The notes under the pieces were generated by a model. That model did not search any database, had not been told where the DNA came from, and saw nothing but the letters and a program-made list of their open reading frames with translations. This document shows positions 1 to 8,855 of a stretch of 45,128 nt of DNA, piece by piece. The translations under genes and the position numbers were made by a program. Each line of letters starts with the position of its first letter. Position 1 is the first letter of the stretch. Source of the DNA: an uncultured Saprospiraceae bacterium (GTDB lineage Bacteria; Bacteroidota; Bacteroidia; Chitinophagales; Saprospiraceae); assembly GCA_937950315.1 (NCBI GenBank), contig CALFDU010000147.1, forward strand, positions 1-45,128. Direction: 5' to 3'.

Positions 1-1
1 C

Positions 2-1222
2 CAAGTGGGTTTCACCTTGAACAACACCGATTGTGACGATACCAATCCAAATATCAATGAAACGGCACTCGAGATTCCCAACAATGAAATAGATGAAAAT
101 TGTGACGGCATAATTGAAGAAACTGATCTCGACAACGATGGATACAACGGAGCAGAAGATTGTGATGACAACAACCCTAACATCAATCCTGGTGTAGCTG
201 AAATCTGTGATGGTATAGACAACAACTGTGATGGACAAATAGATGAAGGAGTAATGTTTACCTTCTATCTAGATGCCGATAACGATGGATATGGAGACTC
301 CCAGAATTCAATAGAGAGTTGCTCGGCGGTTGCTGGTTATACCTTGGATGATTCTGATTGCGATGACACCAATCCGGACATCAGTCCTGGTGCTACAGAA
401 ATTTGCGATGACATTGACAACAACTGTGATGGGCAAGTAGACGAAGGTTTGTCTACCACCTATTACGCAGATAGTGACGGAGATGGTTTTGGAGATCTTA
501 CATCATCCATACAAAGCTGTGGTCCAGTAGCTGGTTATGTCTTAGACAACTCTGACTGCGACGACAGTGATGATGACATCCATCCCAATGCAGATGAAAT
601 CTGTGATGACCTAGATAATAATTGTAACGGAGAAGAAGATGAAGGTTTCGTCGTGGAAACCTACTACCTAGATAGCGATTTAGATGGTTATGGAACCGGA
701 GCAGGATTCCAAGATTGTAACCAACCATTTGATGCAGCTACACAAGGTGGTGATTGTGATGACAGCGATCCGTCCATCAACCCAGATGCCCTTGAAATAC
801 CAAACAACGACATAGATGAAAATTGTGATGGCATCATTGCTGTGATTGATGAAGATGGCGATGGTTGGAATTCTGATGAAGACTGTGATGATGGCAATGC
901 AGAAATCAATCCAGATGCCACAGAAATAAATGCCAATGGAGTCGATGAAGACTGCGATGGTCTGGACGGACCTTCTGCCAATGAAAATATTCTCGATGCA
1001 CAGATTTTTGTTTTCCCCAATCCAGTTTCAGAAATTCTATTCATCGACACCCAACTAAAAAACCTGCAATTGGATCTTTTAAATGTAGAAGGAATCAAAG
1101 TACTAGAAGCCACTGGTCAAAACGCTCTAGACCTAACCCAATTGCCGGATGGAATCTATCTTTTATACATCAAGACTACTGATGGCGACGAATTGGTGAA
1201 ACCGATTATTAAAATACAATAG
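2..1222 (+). CDS. MopE-repeat metal-binding protein with T9SS sorting domain (5' truncated)
   Basis: The reading frame is open at the left edge, so the N-terminus lies outside the window. The visible part holds six repeats of the putative metal-binding MopE type, each with a core like DCDD-x-NP-x-I-x-PGA-x-EICDGIDNNCDG, interleaved with DxDxDG-like acidic loops (for example YADSDGDGFGD). Repeats two to four carry the paired cysteines (EIC...NNC). In the first, fifth and sixth the EIC cysteine is replaced (EIP or EIN). The last ~80 residues form a Por-type sorting domain: FPNPVSE, a DLLNVEG strand, LPDGIYLLYI, and a basic end. The family is known for secreted or surface Ca/Cu-binding modules. 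Export through the type IX system is inferred from the C-terminal domain. A strong terminator follows the stop. The ligand is unknown. Confidence 0.9.
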   Translation, partial: QVGFTLNNTDCDDTNPNINETALEIPNNEIDENCDGIIEETDLDNDGYNGAEDCDDNNPNINPGVAEICDGIDNNCDGQIDEGVMFTFYLDADNDGYGDSQNSIESCSAVAGYTLDDSDCDDTNPDISPGATEICDDIDNNCDGQVDEGLSTTYYADSDGDGFGDLTSSIQSCGPVAGYVLDNSDCDDSDDDIHPNADEICDDLDNNCNGEEDEGFVVETYYLDSDLDGYGTGAGFQDCNQPFDAATQGGDCDDSDPSINPDALEIPNNDIDENCDGIIAVIDEDGDGWNSDEDCDDGNAEINPDATEINANGVDEDCDGLDGPSANENILDAQIFVFPNPVSEILFIDTQLKNLQLDLLNVEGIKVLEATGQNALDLTQLPDGIYLLYIKTTDGDELVKPIIKIQ

Positions 1223-1250
1223 AAGTTAGTTAATCAACCTTGCTGACTAA

Positions 1251-1296
1251 AAACCAAGAGAGGATGTGCTTCCAAAGCGCATCCTCTCTTGGTTTT
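1251..1296 (+). terminator. Intrinsic terminator of the MopE-repeat gene
   Basis: Nineteen-base arms at 1251-1269 and 1277-1295 pair with a single G-T wobble around a 7-nt loop, and the 3' arm runs into TTTT. It lies 28 nt after the stop codon. Confidence 0.85.
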
Positions 1297-1324
1297 ACGA
1301 TCCATAAATCCCCATTAAGTGCCC

Positions 1325-1358
1325 AAATAAAAAAGGGAAGCAGCACTGCTACTTCCCT
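1325..1358 (-). terminator. Intrinsic terminator of the Ig-like lipoprotein gene
   Basis: Read on the minus strand, GGGAAG-TAGC pairs with GCTG-CTTCCC across one mismatch and a 3-nt loop, followed by TTTTTTATTT. It lies 32 nt beyond the stop codon of the lipoprotein gene and faces the terminator at 1251, as expected for convergent genes. Confidence 0.8.
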
Positions 1359-1390
1359 CGTTTATTATTGTAATTATTGTTTGACTATAT

Positions 1391-2668
1391 TTAGAACTTA
1401 ACGTCAATCACATAGTTGTCAGAGTTGTTATCAGGAGTTTCATTGATCTCTCTGATTACGATAACGTATGTTCTTGAAGCACTTCTTACGATGAATGATT
1501 CACCTTCCTCGATTGGCCAAGTCATCAATTCGCCAGCTGCGTTTGTGTTCTGAAGCAATGTTGCTGTTTCCCAAAGACCATCAAATTCTTCTGACACGGC
1601 AATGTCGTCAAAGTCGAAAGTTTCTGGAAGTCCATTTGCATTTGGCAATAAGAATCTGATTTCAGTTCCGTTTACACCAGAAATAGATTTGATCCAGTTG
1701 ATGTCATTTGGTTCGCCGATATCAATTCCTTCATCTTTGATTTCAGCATCAGCATCTTGCGATCCTGTTCCTACTCCTGTATCAAGATCCAATCCTCCTG
1801 TACCTGCTGGTCCAGCTGCATTGAATAAAATACCTTGAAGTGTTGTTACTGCTGTACCAGAGATACCAGTGATGATTTGGAAAGTCTCTGTTGTAACATT
1901 TCCAATCTCATCGGCCAACTCAATTCTATAATCAGTAGTTCCTGACTCCGCACTTGCTCTTACAAAGATTGTTCTAGCAAATCCATTTTGATCTTCTGTT
2001 GGAATCACATATGGGTTTCCGTCAAATGGGTTAGATGCATCATCATAGAATAATCTGTTTGCAAAATCACTGATCAATTCGTCGTTTTCAAAAACAGTAA
2101 TAGATGCTAGTGGGAATGTTCCTTGTCCTACAGTAACAGGGATACCGATCAAAGCTCCTGGATCTACCATTGGCATTCCTGATCCACCGATTTCTACAGT
2201 TGGAGGTGTTCCACCATCTGTTGAGATGTTTAGACTTTGGCTAGAAGTTTCTCCAGCTTCGTCTTCAACGATAAATCTATAGTTTCTTGTTCCTGATTCG
2301 TGAGCAAGAATAGTAAGATCCCATACAAGACCTTCTTTGTCTGTTCCTACAATCAGTTTTGGATTTGCACCTGAGTCAACTCCATCCACCAAAAATCTTG
2401 CAGATAGAACTTCAAGACCATCTTCTTGTAAGAAGAATGTCTGTAAAGGAGAATCTCCTCTTGTTACTGAAATTCTCACATTAAAATTCTCTCCTGAACC
2501 AACAGTAGAGTCAAATGCCACGAATCCTGCTTCATCTACAAGAGATAATTCTGGACCTACTGTAAATAATCCACCGGTTCCTGGATCAATTGGGTCTTCT
2601 ACACATGCATTGAAGGTCATCGCCAATAAGGCCAAACCTAGAAAGTGTATGATTGATAATTTTTTCAT
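1391..2668 (-). CDS. Secreted lipoprotein with two Ig-like domains, function unknown
   Basis: A 425-residue protein starting with a basic MKK, a hydrophobic stretch and a lipobox-like LAMTFNAC, so Cys-22 is the probable lipidated residue. After a short Pro/Gly linker there are two similar beta-rich segments of about 120 residues each. Both contain a 'G(S/T)...YR...(V/L)(A/E)DE.GN/ETT' strand pattern (NYRFIVEDEAGETSS and DYRIELADEIGNVTT), which resembles tandem bacterial Ig-like or cadherin-like folds. The C-terminal ~150 residues are not recognised. No catalytic motif is visible. It is a single gene with its own terminator. Anchoring in the outer membrane or at the surface is inferred from the lipobox. 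The functional class is uncertain. Confidence 0.75.
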   Translation of the reverse strand: MKKLSIIHFLGLALLAMTFNACVEDPIDPGTGGLFTVGPELSLVDEAGFVAFDSTVGSGENFNVRISVTRGDSPLQTFFLQEDGLEVLSARFLVDGVDSGANPKLIVGTDKEGLVWDLTILAHESGTRNYRFIVEDEAGETSSQSLNISTDGGTPPTVEIGGSGMPMVDPGALIGIPVTVGQGTFPLASITVFENDELISDFANRLFYDDASNPFDGNPYVIPTEDQNGFARTIFVRASAESGTTDYRIELADEIGNVTTETFQIITGISGTAVTTLQGILFNAAGPAGTGGLDLDTGVGTGSQDADAEIKDEGIDIGEPNDINWIKSISGVNGTEIRFLLPNANGLPETFDFDDIAVSEEFDGLWETATLLQNTNAAGELMTWPIEEGESFIVRSASRTYVIVIREINETPDNNSDNYVIDVKF

Positions 2669-2712
2669 AATAAAATTTGTGTTTGTTTTTTATTTAGATG
2701 CCAAAAAGCACG

Positions 2713-2720
2713 CAAAGTTA
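2713..2720 (-). promoter_or_regulatory. Candidate -7 promoter box of the lipoprotein gene
   Basis: The minus strand reads TAACTTTG, matching the Bacteroidota -7 consensus TAnnTTTG, about 45 nt upstream of the start codon. I do not find a TTG at the usual -33 distance, so the call rests on one box only. Confidence 0.35.
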
Positions 2721-2933
2721 CATATATATCCAATAAGGAATTGTTAAAGAATAACATTAGCTGCATAAAATGGAAAGAAATGGGTTTTTGCATATGGTGT
2801 GTAGTCTTAAAATTCGGATAGATGGTTTTATAATTCTCTTAAAACCTTATTCTATCTAGACTGATTCTTTTTCTCTTTTTAGATTTATATCTACAGATAA
2901 AAAGATATATTCACCTATTACAAAAATACATTC

Positions 2934-4202
2934 ATGAAACGAACACTTCAATTTATTTCTTGTCTTCTCGTGCTTTTATTTTCAAATAATTGCCTTTCTC
3001 AGGAAGGTTTAACAACTCCTATAGATTCTTCAGATTTTCTTAAGAATTATATTCCTCCCAATTACACCTACACCATTTGGTCTCTTCAGCCAGATATATT
3101 ATCGTCCTCCACTGTTTCAGAGGATTTTAATAGAAACTCCTTTAGTTCTGGTGTACGCACAAATTTCAGTTTTAGAGAACAACAGGATAAGTCGGATACT
3201 TATTTGTTTGCCACACTTGATGAAAACTTTAGGACCGGTAAAACCCAGGATCTTCAAAACCCCAATGAGAATTTTTTTGACCATAGAATGTTTGTCAATG
3301 GCCAAAGAGATTTCTTTTTCAAGGATAAATTTTTTGTAGGGATTGGTGCAGATTATGTGGGGCAATTGGATAGAGATTTGATAGAAGACTGGAACTCGTC
3401 CATCAGGAATGATGGAAGTATCGACTTGGGTGTTGGTTATGGTAGAATCTATACCGTTACTACAGCTTGGACCGCCACGAGCATCTTCAATGATCTTGAA
3501 GGATATGGTGTAGAGGTGGATCGATCCTATGCCAAGGAATTGGCCGATCTCATCAGAACACAATCGCGTACAAGAATTTTTGACAATCGATTGATGCAGA
3601 TTCAGAATAGAACCGAACTATTTACGTTTTTGGACGCCAACAATATTGCTACATTGACTCCTTTGACAGCAGCTGTCATCGATGACACTTTTGGCAACGA
3701 AACGTTCAGAGGTAGACAGTCAGGATATAGATTTTTTGGTGGGCTAAGACCTAGCGTAAATTCATTTACAACCAGGTCTTCAACCGAGGAAGACAATTCG
3801 CGAGATTTTGAACTCATTCCGATAGTCGAATTTGATTATAACTTACCCATCAGTGAAGATTGGCAATTTGATGTGAATACCTCGATCGCATTGAGAAGTT
3901 TGACAGGTGACGCTATAGATAAAAATACAAGATCATCTGCCAGTGTAAGTCTGGCTTGGTTACCAACCCAAAGAGTTCGATCAGCACTAAGTGCTTTTTA
4001 TTCTGGGACATACAATGTAAATGAGGATATCTCAGATTTCACTTCTGTGAGTCTTGGCTACGCACTTAGGTATTATTTCAATCCACGATTGACACTTGAT
4101 TTTAATGCTTCTATTTCTAACATTTGGACCAAGAATATATTCTTTGAAAGCTCCACCTTTGGACATCGAATTTCCTTAGGATTCAATTATGCCATTTTGT
4201 AA
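2934..4202 (+). CDS. Probable outer-membrane beta-barrel protein
   Basis: A 422-residue protein with an N-terminal signal peptide (MKRTLQFISCLLVLLFSNNC, with cleavage likely after CLSQ). The rest alternates short amphipathic strands rich in aromatic residues and Asn/Ser with polar turns, and ends with a C-terminal strand of the type GHRISLGFNYAIL. This is the usual look of an outer-membrane barrel of roughly 14-18 strands. I recognise no specific family. It is followed after 35 nt by the acidic PDZ-T9SS gene on the same strand, so the two may be co-transcribed. A 265-nt divergent region separates it from the lipoprotein gene upstream, and I find no good promoter box there on the plus strand. 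Confidence 0.65.
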   Translation: MKRTLQFISCLLVLLFSNNCLSQEGLTTPIDSSDFLKNYIPPNYTYTIWSLQPDILSSSTVSEDFNRNSFSSGVRTNFSFREQQDKSDTYLFATLDENFRTGKTQDLQNPNENFFDHRMFVNGQRDFFFKDKFFVGIGADYVGQLDRDLIEDWNSSIRNDGSIDLGVGYGRIYTVTTAWTATSIFNDLEGYGVEVDRSYAKELADLIRTQSRTRIFDNRLMQIQNRTELFTFLDANNIATLTPLTAAVIDDTFGNETFRGRQSGYRFFGGLRPSVNSFTTRSSTEEDNSRDFELIPIVEFDYNLPISEDWQFDVNTSIALRSLTGDAIDKNTRSSASVSLAWLPTQRVRSALSAFYSGTYNVNEDISDFTSVSLGYALRYYFNPRLTLDFNASISNIWTKNIFFESSTFGHRISLGFNYAIL

Positions 4203-4237
4203 AAGAAATTTTCCATATTTTTATAAAAATTTAGAGT

Positions 4238-5845
4238 ATGAAATCTATTCAAAAGCTTATTTTTTTAGGACTGACTATTTTTAGTTTCAGCTCAGCGACA
4301 TTTGCGCAAGCGAAAACAGAGAAAGAAATCGTAATTGTAAAAAAGAGTATCGATGAAGATGGCAATGAGACAGAAGAGAAAATTGTTCTCAAAGGAGAAG
4401 AAGCAGAAAAGTACTTGAAAGAAAACAGTGTTCAAGTAAAAGAGACAGTAACAGAAAAAGATGGGGAAAAAGAAATGACCATCGAGGTGACAGCGGAAGG
4501 TGAAGGATACCAAGAAATGACCATCACCGTTGATGACGAAGGAGGCGAACACAAAATGATGGAAGGGGATAAAATGATTTTCATCGAAGGAGATGGAAAA
4601 GAAATTCCGGAAGACATCAAAAAAATGTTGCTTGAAAAAGGAGTGAACATTGACAGCTTGATCAACGCTGGGCAAACAGAAATGGAAGTAAAAGAATCAC
4701 AACATTATAAAGTCGTAGAGATAGATGACGATGGAAATAAAAAAGTGATCGAGTGGACCGGCGAAGGTGAGATGCCAGAAGAGATGAAAGAAATCATGGA
4801 CGAGCATGGCATTGAATCCAAGACGATAAAAAAACAAATCATGGTCGTCGAAGATGAAGATATTGATGTGAGCAGCAATGGTGAGATGAAGATCATCAAA
4901 ATAAGAAAAGAGAAGGACGGAGAGAAAACGGAAGAAGTATTTGAACTAGATGCCGATGCTGAACTGCCAAAAGAAGTACAAGATATTTTAGAGGAACATG
5001 GAATTGATCTAGGTGATTTGGAGAAAGAAGGTCAGACAAGAATCAAGATTGAAATTGAAGAAGATGGAGAGGGCATGCACAAGCACAACATGAGTCCCAA
5101 CAAAGCGCAACTTGGTGTTATGGTCGACGAGAACAATGGAGTACGTGTGGCTGACTTTATAAAAAATGGTGCAGCCAAAAGTGCAGGCGTTAAGATCGAT
5201 GACTACATTGTTAAAGTAGATAAAATCGATATCACCAACCTTGAATCATTGATGAATGCATTGTCTGATAAAAAGCCAGGTGATGTTGTAAAGTTGAAAG
5301 TGAAAAGAAACGGTAAAACCAAAAAAATTAAAGTAACATTGAAGGCTTCTGAAGCATCAGCAACAAGTGCTACCTATCGTTTTGAACCATCATCTTCGAC
5401 GGCGACCAATTACCGTACAGAACACAAAGTCCTAAAAATCAAAGGCGGTGATATCAACCAATGTGATCCCAATGAATCGGTAACAAAAAAGGTAAGTCTT
5501 ACGGATAAAGAAATTGAAATTGTTGAAGAACATATCACCGAAGAAACCGGATTGAAGCAAGTTACTGTCGTATCAGGTAGCAATACCTTGGAGATCGGAG
5601 AAATTGATCTTTTCCCAAATCCAACCGACGGAAGCATTCGCGTTAGATTTCAGATAGACAATCAAGAAGAAACAAAAGTACAGATTATTGATATCGCAGG
5701 TCGCGCCTTATACGAAAATACAATTTCGGATTTTTCTGGTGTTTTTGATGAAGAGATCGACCTTTCAGGAAAAGGAATGGGAACTTTGGTGCTCATTATC
5801 GCACAAGGTGATAAAGCATTTACAGAAAAAATCTTGTTGAATTAA
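4238..5845 (+). CDS. Secreted acidic repeat protein with PDZ domain and T9SS sorting domain
   Basis: A 535-residue protein. The signal peptide runs to about ATFAQA. Residues ~25-285 are very rich in Glu, Lys and Asp and contain at least three degenerate units of ~56-64 residues. Each has a beta-like stretch (such as KVVEIDDDGNKKVIEW) and then a helix motif: EIPEDIKKMLLEKGVNIDSL near residue 122, EMPEEMKEIMDEHGIES near 178, ELPKEVQDILEEHGIDLGDL near 242. Residues ~290-368 form a PDZ domain (QLGVMVDENNGVRV, AKSAGVKIDDYIVKVD, KPGDVVKLKVKRNGK). Residues ~455-535 are a Por-type sorting domain (LFPNPTDGSIRVRF, VQIIDIAGRALYE). No protease domain is attached, so the PDZ probably acts as a binding module. 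The acidic repeats were not recognised. A hairpin terminator lies 63 nt downstream. Confidence 0.8.
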   Translation: MKSIQKLIFLGLTIFSFSSATFAQAKTEKEIVIVKKSIDEDGNETEEKIVLKGEEAEKYLKENSVQVKETVTEKDGEKEMTIEVTAEGEGYQEMTITVDDEGGEHKMMEGDKMIFIEGDGKEIPEDIKKMLLEKGVNIDSLINAGQTEMEVKESQHYKVVEIDDDGNKKVIEWTGEGEMPEEMKEIMDEHGIESKTIKKQIMVVEDEDIDVSSNGEMKIIKIRKEKDGEKTEEVFELDADAELPKEVQDILEEHGIDLGDLEKEGQTRIKIEIEEDGEGMHKHNMSPNKAQLGVMVDENNGVRVADFIKNGAAKSAGVKIDDYIVKVDKIDITNLESLMNALSDKKPGDVVKLKVKRNGKTKKIKVTLKASEASATSATYRFEPSSSTATNYRTEHKVLKIKGGDINQCDPNESVTKKVSLTDKEIEIVEEHITEETGLKQVTVVSGSNTLEIGEIDLFPNPTDGSIRVRFQIDNQEETKVQIIDIAGRALYENTISDFSGVFDEEIDLSGKGMGTLVLIIAQGDKAFTEKILLN

Positions 5846-5907
5846 ATGAACTGAGGGTATGGAATTATCCGACGATCTTACTTAAAATATACTTGGAGTT
5901 TAAAATT

Positions 5908-5943
5908 GAAGAGAGGAGTATGGTAAACCATGCTCCTCTCTTC
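5908..5943 (+). terminator. Hairpin terminator of the PDZ-T9SS gene
   Basis: Sixteen-base arms at 5908-5923 and 5928-5943 pair with one T-G wobble around a TAAA loop. The T-rich tail is poor on either strand, so this may also act as an mRNA 3'-end stabiliser. Confidence 0.6.
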
Positions 5944-5967
5944 TGCTTTCAACATTAAATAAATAAT

Positions 5968-6001
5968 GAAAGGGATACAGGGTTGAACCTGAGTCCCTTT
6001 C
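5968..6001 (-). terminator. Hairpin at the 3' end of the ilv operon
   Basis: On the minus strand GAAAGGGA and CAGG pair with CCTG and TCCCTTTC across a 2-nt mismatch and a 6-nt loop, followed by the A/T-rich ATTATTTATTTAA. It lies 17 nt beyond the ilvA stop. The T-tract is broken, so strength is uncertain. Confidence 0.55.
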
Positions 6002-6017
6002 TACTTATGGAATTGAT

Positions 6018-7283
6018 CTACACCATTGTTTCGAATAATGTAGAATCATTATTAAGATGTCGAAATGTAATACTTTCTTGCTTCATCCTTTGCAACAATG
6101 TGGCAAAATCTGCTGCAACTGTCAGTTCAATTCCTACTATAGCTGGTCCACTTTCTCTATTATTCTTTTTTGTGTACTGAAAATGCGTGATGTCATCATT
6201 GGGTCCCAATAGATTTAGGAAATCTCTTAATGCCCCTGCCCGCTGAGGAAATTTGATGATAAAGTAGTGTTTAAGACCCTCATGCAACATCGACCGTTCC
6301 TGGATTTCTTGCGTACGATCGATGTCATTATTGCCCCCGCAGATGATGATCCCAATCCGCTTGCCTTTGATCTGCTCCTTGATAAAATCGAGCCCAGCAA
6401 TCGATACGGCTCCTGCAGGTTCGGCCACGATCGCTTCTTCATTGTATAGATTTAATATTGCTGTCGATATTTTTCCTTCAGGTACTTGCAACAACAGATC
6501 GACCGTCTGCTGACAAATCAGGAAATTGTTTTTACCCATTTCTTTGACAGCTATCCCATCCGCAAATGTATCGATTTCATCTAGCCTTACATTTTGATTG
6601 GCTTCCCAAGAGGCAGAAAGTGCCGCCGCTCCAGCAGCTTCTATCGCAACAATTTTTGTCTCGGGACTTACCGCCTTTACATAAGATGAAACTCCAGCAA
6701 TCAGTCCTCCACCACCAACCGCAATCAATAAATAGTCCAATGGTTTTTCTGCCTGCTCAATAATTTCTGCACCGACCGTTCCTTGTCCCGCTACAACCTC
6801 CTCATCGTCAAAAGGATGAATGAATGCTTGCTTCAATTTTTTCGCTTCCGCAAATGCTTCCTCCTGTGCTTCATCAAAATTATCACCAAACAAAACGATT
6901 TCAATCCAGTTTTCTCCAAACTGTTTTACCTTCTTGATCTTTTGTTTTGGAGTAGGGTTGGGCATGTATATTTTGCCTTTCACCTTTAAGCTCTTGCATG
7001 CAAAAGCCACTCCTTGCGCATGATTTCCTGCACTCGCACAGACCACTCCCTTTTCCAATACTTCTTGAGAAAGACCCACCATCTTGTTGTACGCCCCTCT
7101 GATCTTAAACGAACGGACAATCTGCAAGTCTTCCCGCTTCAGATAAATATCACAATCGTATTTGTCAGACAAGCCAAGGTTTAATTGAAAAGGCGTATTG
7201 ATAACAACACCTTTCAATCGCTCCTGTGCTTTCTTGATTTTTGAAATAGGAATGAGTCTATGTTCACCAGGATTTTTAGTCAT
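6018..7283 (-). CDS. ilvA: Threonine ammonia-lyase (biosynthetic threonine dehydratase)
   Basis: Deaminates threonine to 2-oxobutanoate, the committed step towards isoleucine, using pyridoxal phosphate in the cytoplasm. The PLP lysine sits in RSFKIRGAYNKM (about K60), the phosphate-binding glycine loop is AVGGGGLIAGV, and CASAGNHAQGVA is the substrate loop. The last ~90 residues (KHYFIIKFPQRAGALRDFL onward) form one ACT-like regulatory domain. At 421 residues it matches the shorter form of the family, with a single regulatory unit rather than the ~510-residue two-unit enterobacterial form. Isoleucine feedback is expected from the family but not shown here. It is the last gene of the operon, and its ATG overlaps the ilvC stop by 8 nt (ATGACTAA), which suggests translational coupling. 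Confidence 0.95.
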   Translation of the reverse strand: MTKNPGEHRLIPISKIKKAQERLKGVVINTPFQLNLGLSDKYDCDIYLKREDLQIVRSFKIRGAYNKMVGLSQEVLEKGVVCASAGNHAQGVAFACKSLKVKGKIYMPNPTPKQKIKKVKQFGENWIEIVLFGDNFDEAQEEAFAEAKKLKQAFIHPFDDEEVVAGQGTVGAEIIEQAEKPLDYLLIAVGGGGLIAGVSSYVKAVSPETKIVAIEAAGAAALSASWEANQNVRLDEIDTFADGIAVKEMGKNNFLICQQTVDLLLQVPEGKISTAILNLYNEEAIVAEPAGAVSIAGLDFIKEQIKGKRIGIIICGGNNDIDRTQEIQERSMLHEGLKHYFIIKFPQRAGALRDFLNLLGPNDDITHFQYTKKNNRESGPAIVGIELTVAADFATLLQRMKQESITFRHLNNDSTLFETMV

Positions 7284-8322
7284 TTTTTGGTCTTAGTTTT
7301 CGCACCGTCGCTCCCGCTCTCCACATCTCCGAATTTTTTAATTCTTCCAATTCAGCCTCGAGTTTGACTCTATAATCACTCTGGCTATTACTATCTATAC
7401 TCAACTTGGCCTCATGCCCAGCTTCAACACTGTCATACAAATCTTCAAAAACTGGTTTCACCGCATCACGAAATTTCTTCCACCAATCCAACGCTCCTCT
7501 TTGTGCCGTTGTCGAACAATTGGCATACATCCAATCCATCCCATTTTCTGCAACCAATGGATACAAAGATTCTGTCGCTTCTTCTACCGTTTCATTAAAC
7601 GCTTCCGACGGAGAATGACCTCTTGCTCTCAATAAATCATACTGCGCCGCAAACAATCCTTGAATGGCACCCATCAATGTTCCTCGTTCGCCCGTAAGAT
7701 CAGAATAAACCTCTCTCTTAAAAGTTGTTTCAAACAAGTATCCTGAACCTATCCCGATACCCAATGCAATAATTCTATCCCTAGCTTTTCCCGTCGCATC
7801 TTGGTGTACCGCAAAACTCGAATTCAATCCCTTGCCCGCCAAGAACAATCTTCTAAGACTGGTGCCACTTCCTTTTGGAGCCGCTAGAATAACATCAACA
7901 TCTGCTGGTGGCTCAATGCCTGTCTGATCGAGATACGTAATTCCAAATCCATGAGAGAAGTAAAGCGCCTTACCTGCAGTCAAGTATGGCTTTAAAGTCG
8001 GCCATACTGCAATCTGCGCCGCATCTGATAATAGATATTGAATCACTGTCCCTCTTTCCGCTGCTTCTTCAATGCCAAACAAAGTTTCTCCCGGCACAAA
8101 ACCATCCGCAACCGCCTTGTCATATGAAGTAGAAGGACTTCTCTGACCGACGATCACATGGAAGCCATTGTCTCTAAGGTTCAATGCTTGCCCTGGTCCT
8201 TGCACACCATAACCAATGATCGCAATCGTTTCATCTTTTAATATTTCTCTCGCTTTCTCTAGTGGAAATTCTTCTCTGGTTACAACCGTTTCCATGGTTC
8301 CCCCAAAATCTAATTGTGCCAT
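7276..8322 (-). CDS. ilvC: Ketol-acid reductoisomerase
   Basis: Converts acetolactate or acetohydroxybutyrate to the dihydroxy acids with NAD(P)H and Mg2+, step two of Val/Ile synthesis. The Rossmann motif is IIGYGVQGPGQALNLRDNG. The cofactor-specificity loop that follows reads GQRSPSTSYDKA. The conserved APKGSGTSLRR and the metal-binding acidic residues in SDLTGERGTLMG and EAFNETVEEATE are present, as is the CSTTAQRG segment. At 348 residues it is the class I form with a single knotted C-terminal domain, slightly longer than the typical ~330. The Arg and Ser residues in the loop would fit NADPH use, but that is inference. It lies 4 nt downstream of ilvN and overlaps ilvA. Confidence 0.95.
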   Translation of the reverse strand: MAQLDFGGTMETVVTREEFPLEKAREILKDETIAIIGYGVQGPGQALNLRDNGFHVIVGQRSPSTSYDKAVADGFVPGETLFGIEEAAERGTVIQYLLSDAAQIAVWPTLKPYLTAGKALYFSHGFGITYLDQTGIEPPADVDVILAAPKGSGTSLRRLFLAGKGLNSSFAVHQDATGKARDRIIALGIGIGSGYLFETTFKREVYSDLTGERGTLMGAIQGLFAAQYDLLRARGHSPSEAFNETVEEATESLYPLVAENGMDWMYANCSTTAQRGALDWWKKFRDAVKPVFEDLYDSVEAGHEAKLSIDSNSQSDYRVKLEAELEELKNSEMWRAGATVRKLRPKND

Positions 8323-8326
8323 AATA

Positions 8327-8854
8327 CTATCTTGTTTTTTTAAGTGATTTTAAATATGTGTTCAATTGTTCAAGTGGTTTGGCGATGGCAACTCTGCCAG
8401 ATCGGACAAACTCATATATCCCGTATTGTCTTAGTTCGTTTAGTAGTGCTTCTGTCTCCTCCTTTAATCCTGTTTTCTCTATCACGATAAATTCTTTTTC
8501 AACTTCAAGAATTCTCGCATTGTGTTTTCTAATGATCTTTTCTACTATATTGCCATTGATGAATGCTTTGGTCGGTACTTTGTACATCGCAACCTCTTGA
8601 TGCACCATCTCGTTATTGTCGTAGTGAAAAGCCTTGATGACATCAATCTGTTTGTCCAGCTGTGCGACCAGTTTCACAATAGATGCTTCGTCCAAAATGA
8701 CCACGATAATAAATCGATACACACCTTCCATGGAAGAGCTCGAAGCAGTAATGCTTTCTATGTTGATGTGACGCTTAGTAAAAGTAGAAAGTACTCTTGC
8801 CAAAACGCCCGTCTTGTTTTCCGTGAATACGGACAATGTATATTCTTGTTTCAT
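8327..8854 (-). CDS. ilvN: Acetolactate synthase small (regulatory) subunit
   Basis: Regulatory partner of the acetolactate synthase catalytic subunit. The N-terminal ACT domain (YTLSVFTENKTGVLARVLSTF, then HINIESITAS) is the valine-binding module of the family. A second domain with KAFINGNIVEKIIRKHNARI and FIVIEKTG corresponds to the C-terminal small-subunit domain. At 175 residues it is the usual size (IlvH type). It starts one base after the ilvB stop codon, which fits equimolar production of the two subunits. Valine feedback is known for the family, but I cannot judge it from this sequence. Confidence 0.93.
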   Translation of the reverse strand: MKQEYTLSVFTENKTGVLARVLSTFTKRHINIESITASSSSMEGVYRFIIVVILDEASIVKLVAQLDKQIDVIKAFHYDNNEMVHQEVAMYKVPTKAFINGNIVEKIIRKHNARILEVEKEFIVIEKTGLKEETEALLNELRQYGIYEFVRSGRVAIAKPLEQLNTYLKSLKKTR

Positions 8855-8855
8855 G

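Noticed and set aside
130-960. Regular repeats that might suggest a CRISPR or DNA satellite
   Set aside because: The periodicity is at protein level (MopE motifs in one open frame) with varied codons, so it is a coding repeat.
4292-4899. Phe/Ser-rich open frames on the minus strand of the PDZ gene
   Set aside because: They are reverse readings of Glu/Lys-rich codons (GAA/AAA give TTC/TTT) and are not independent genes.
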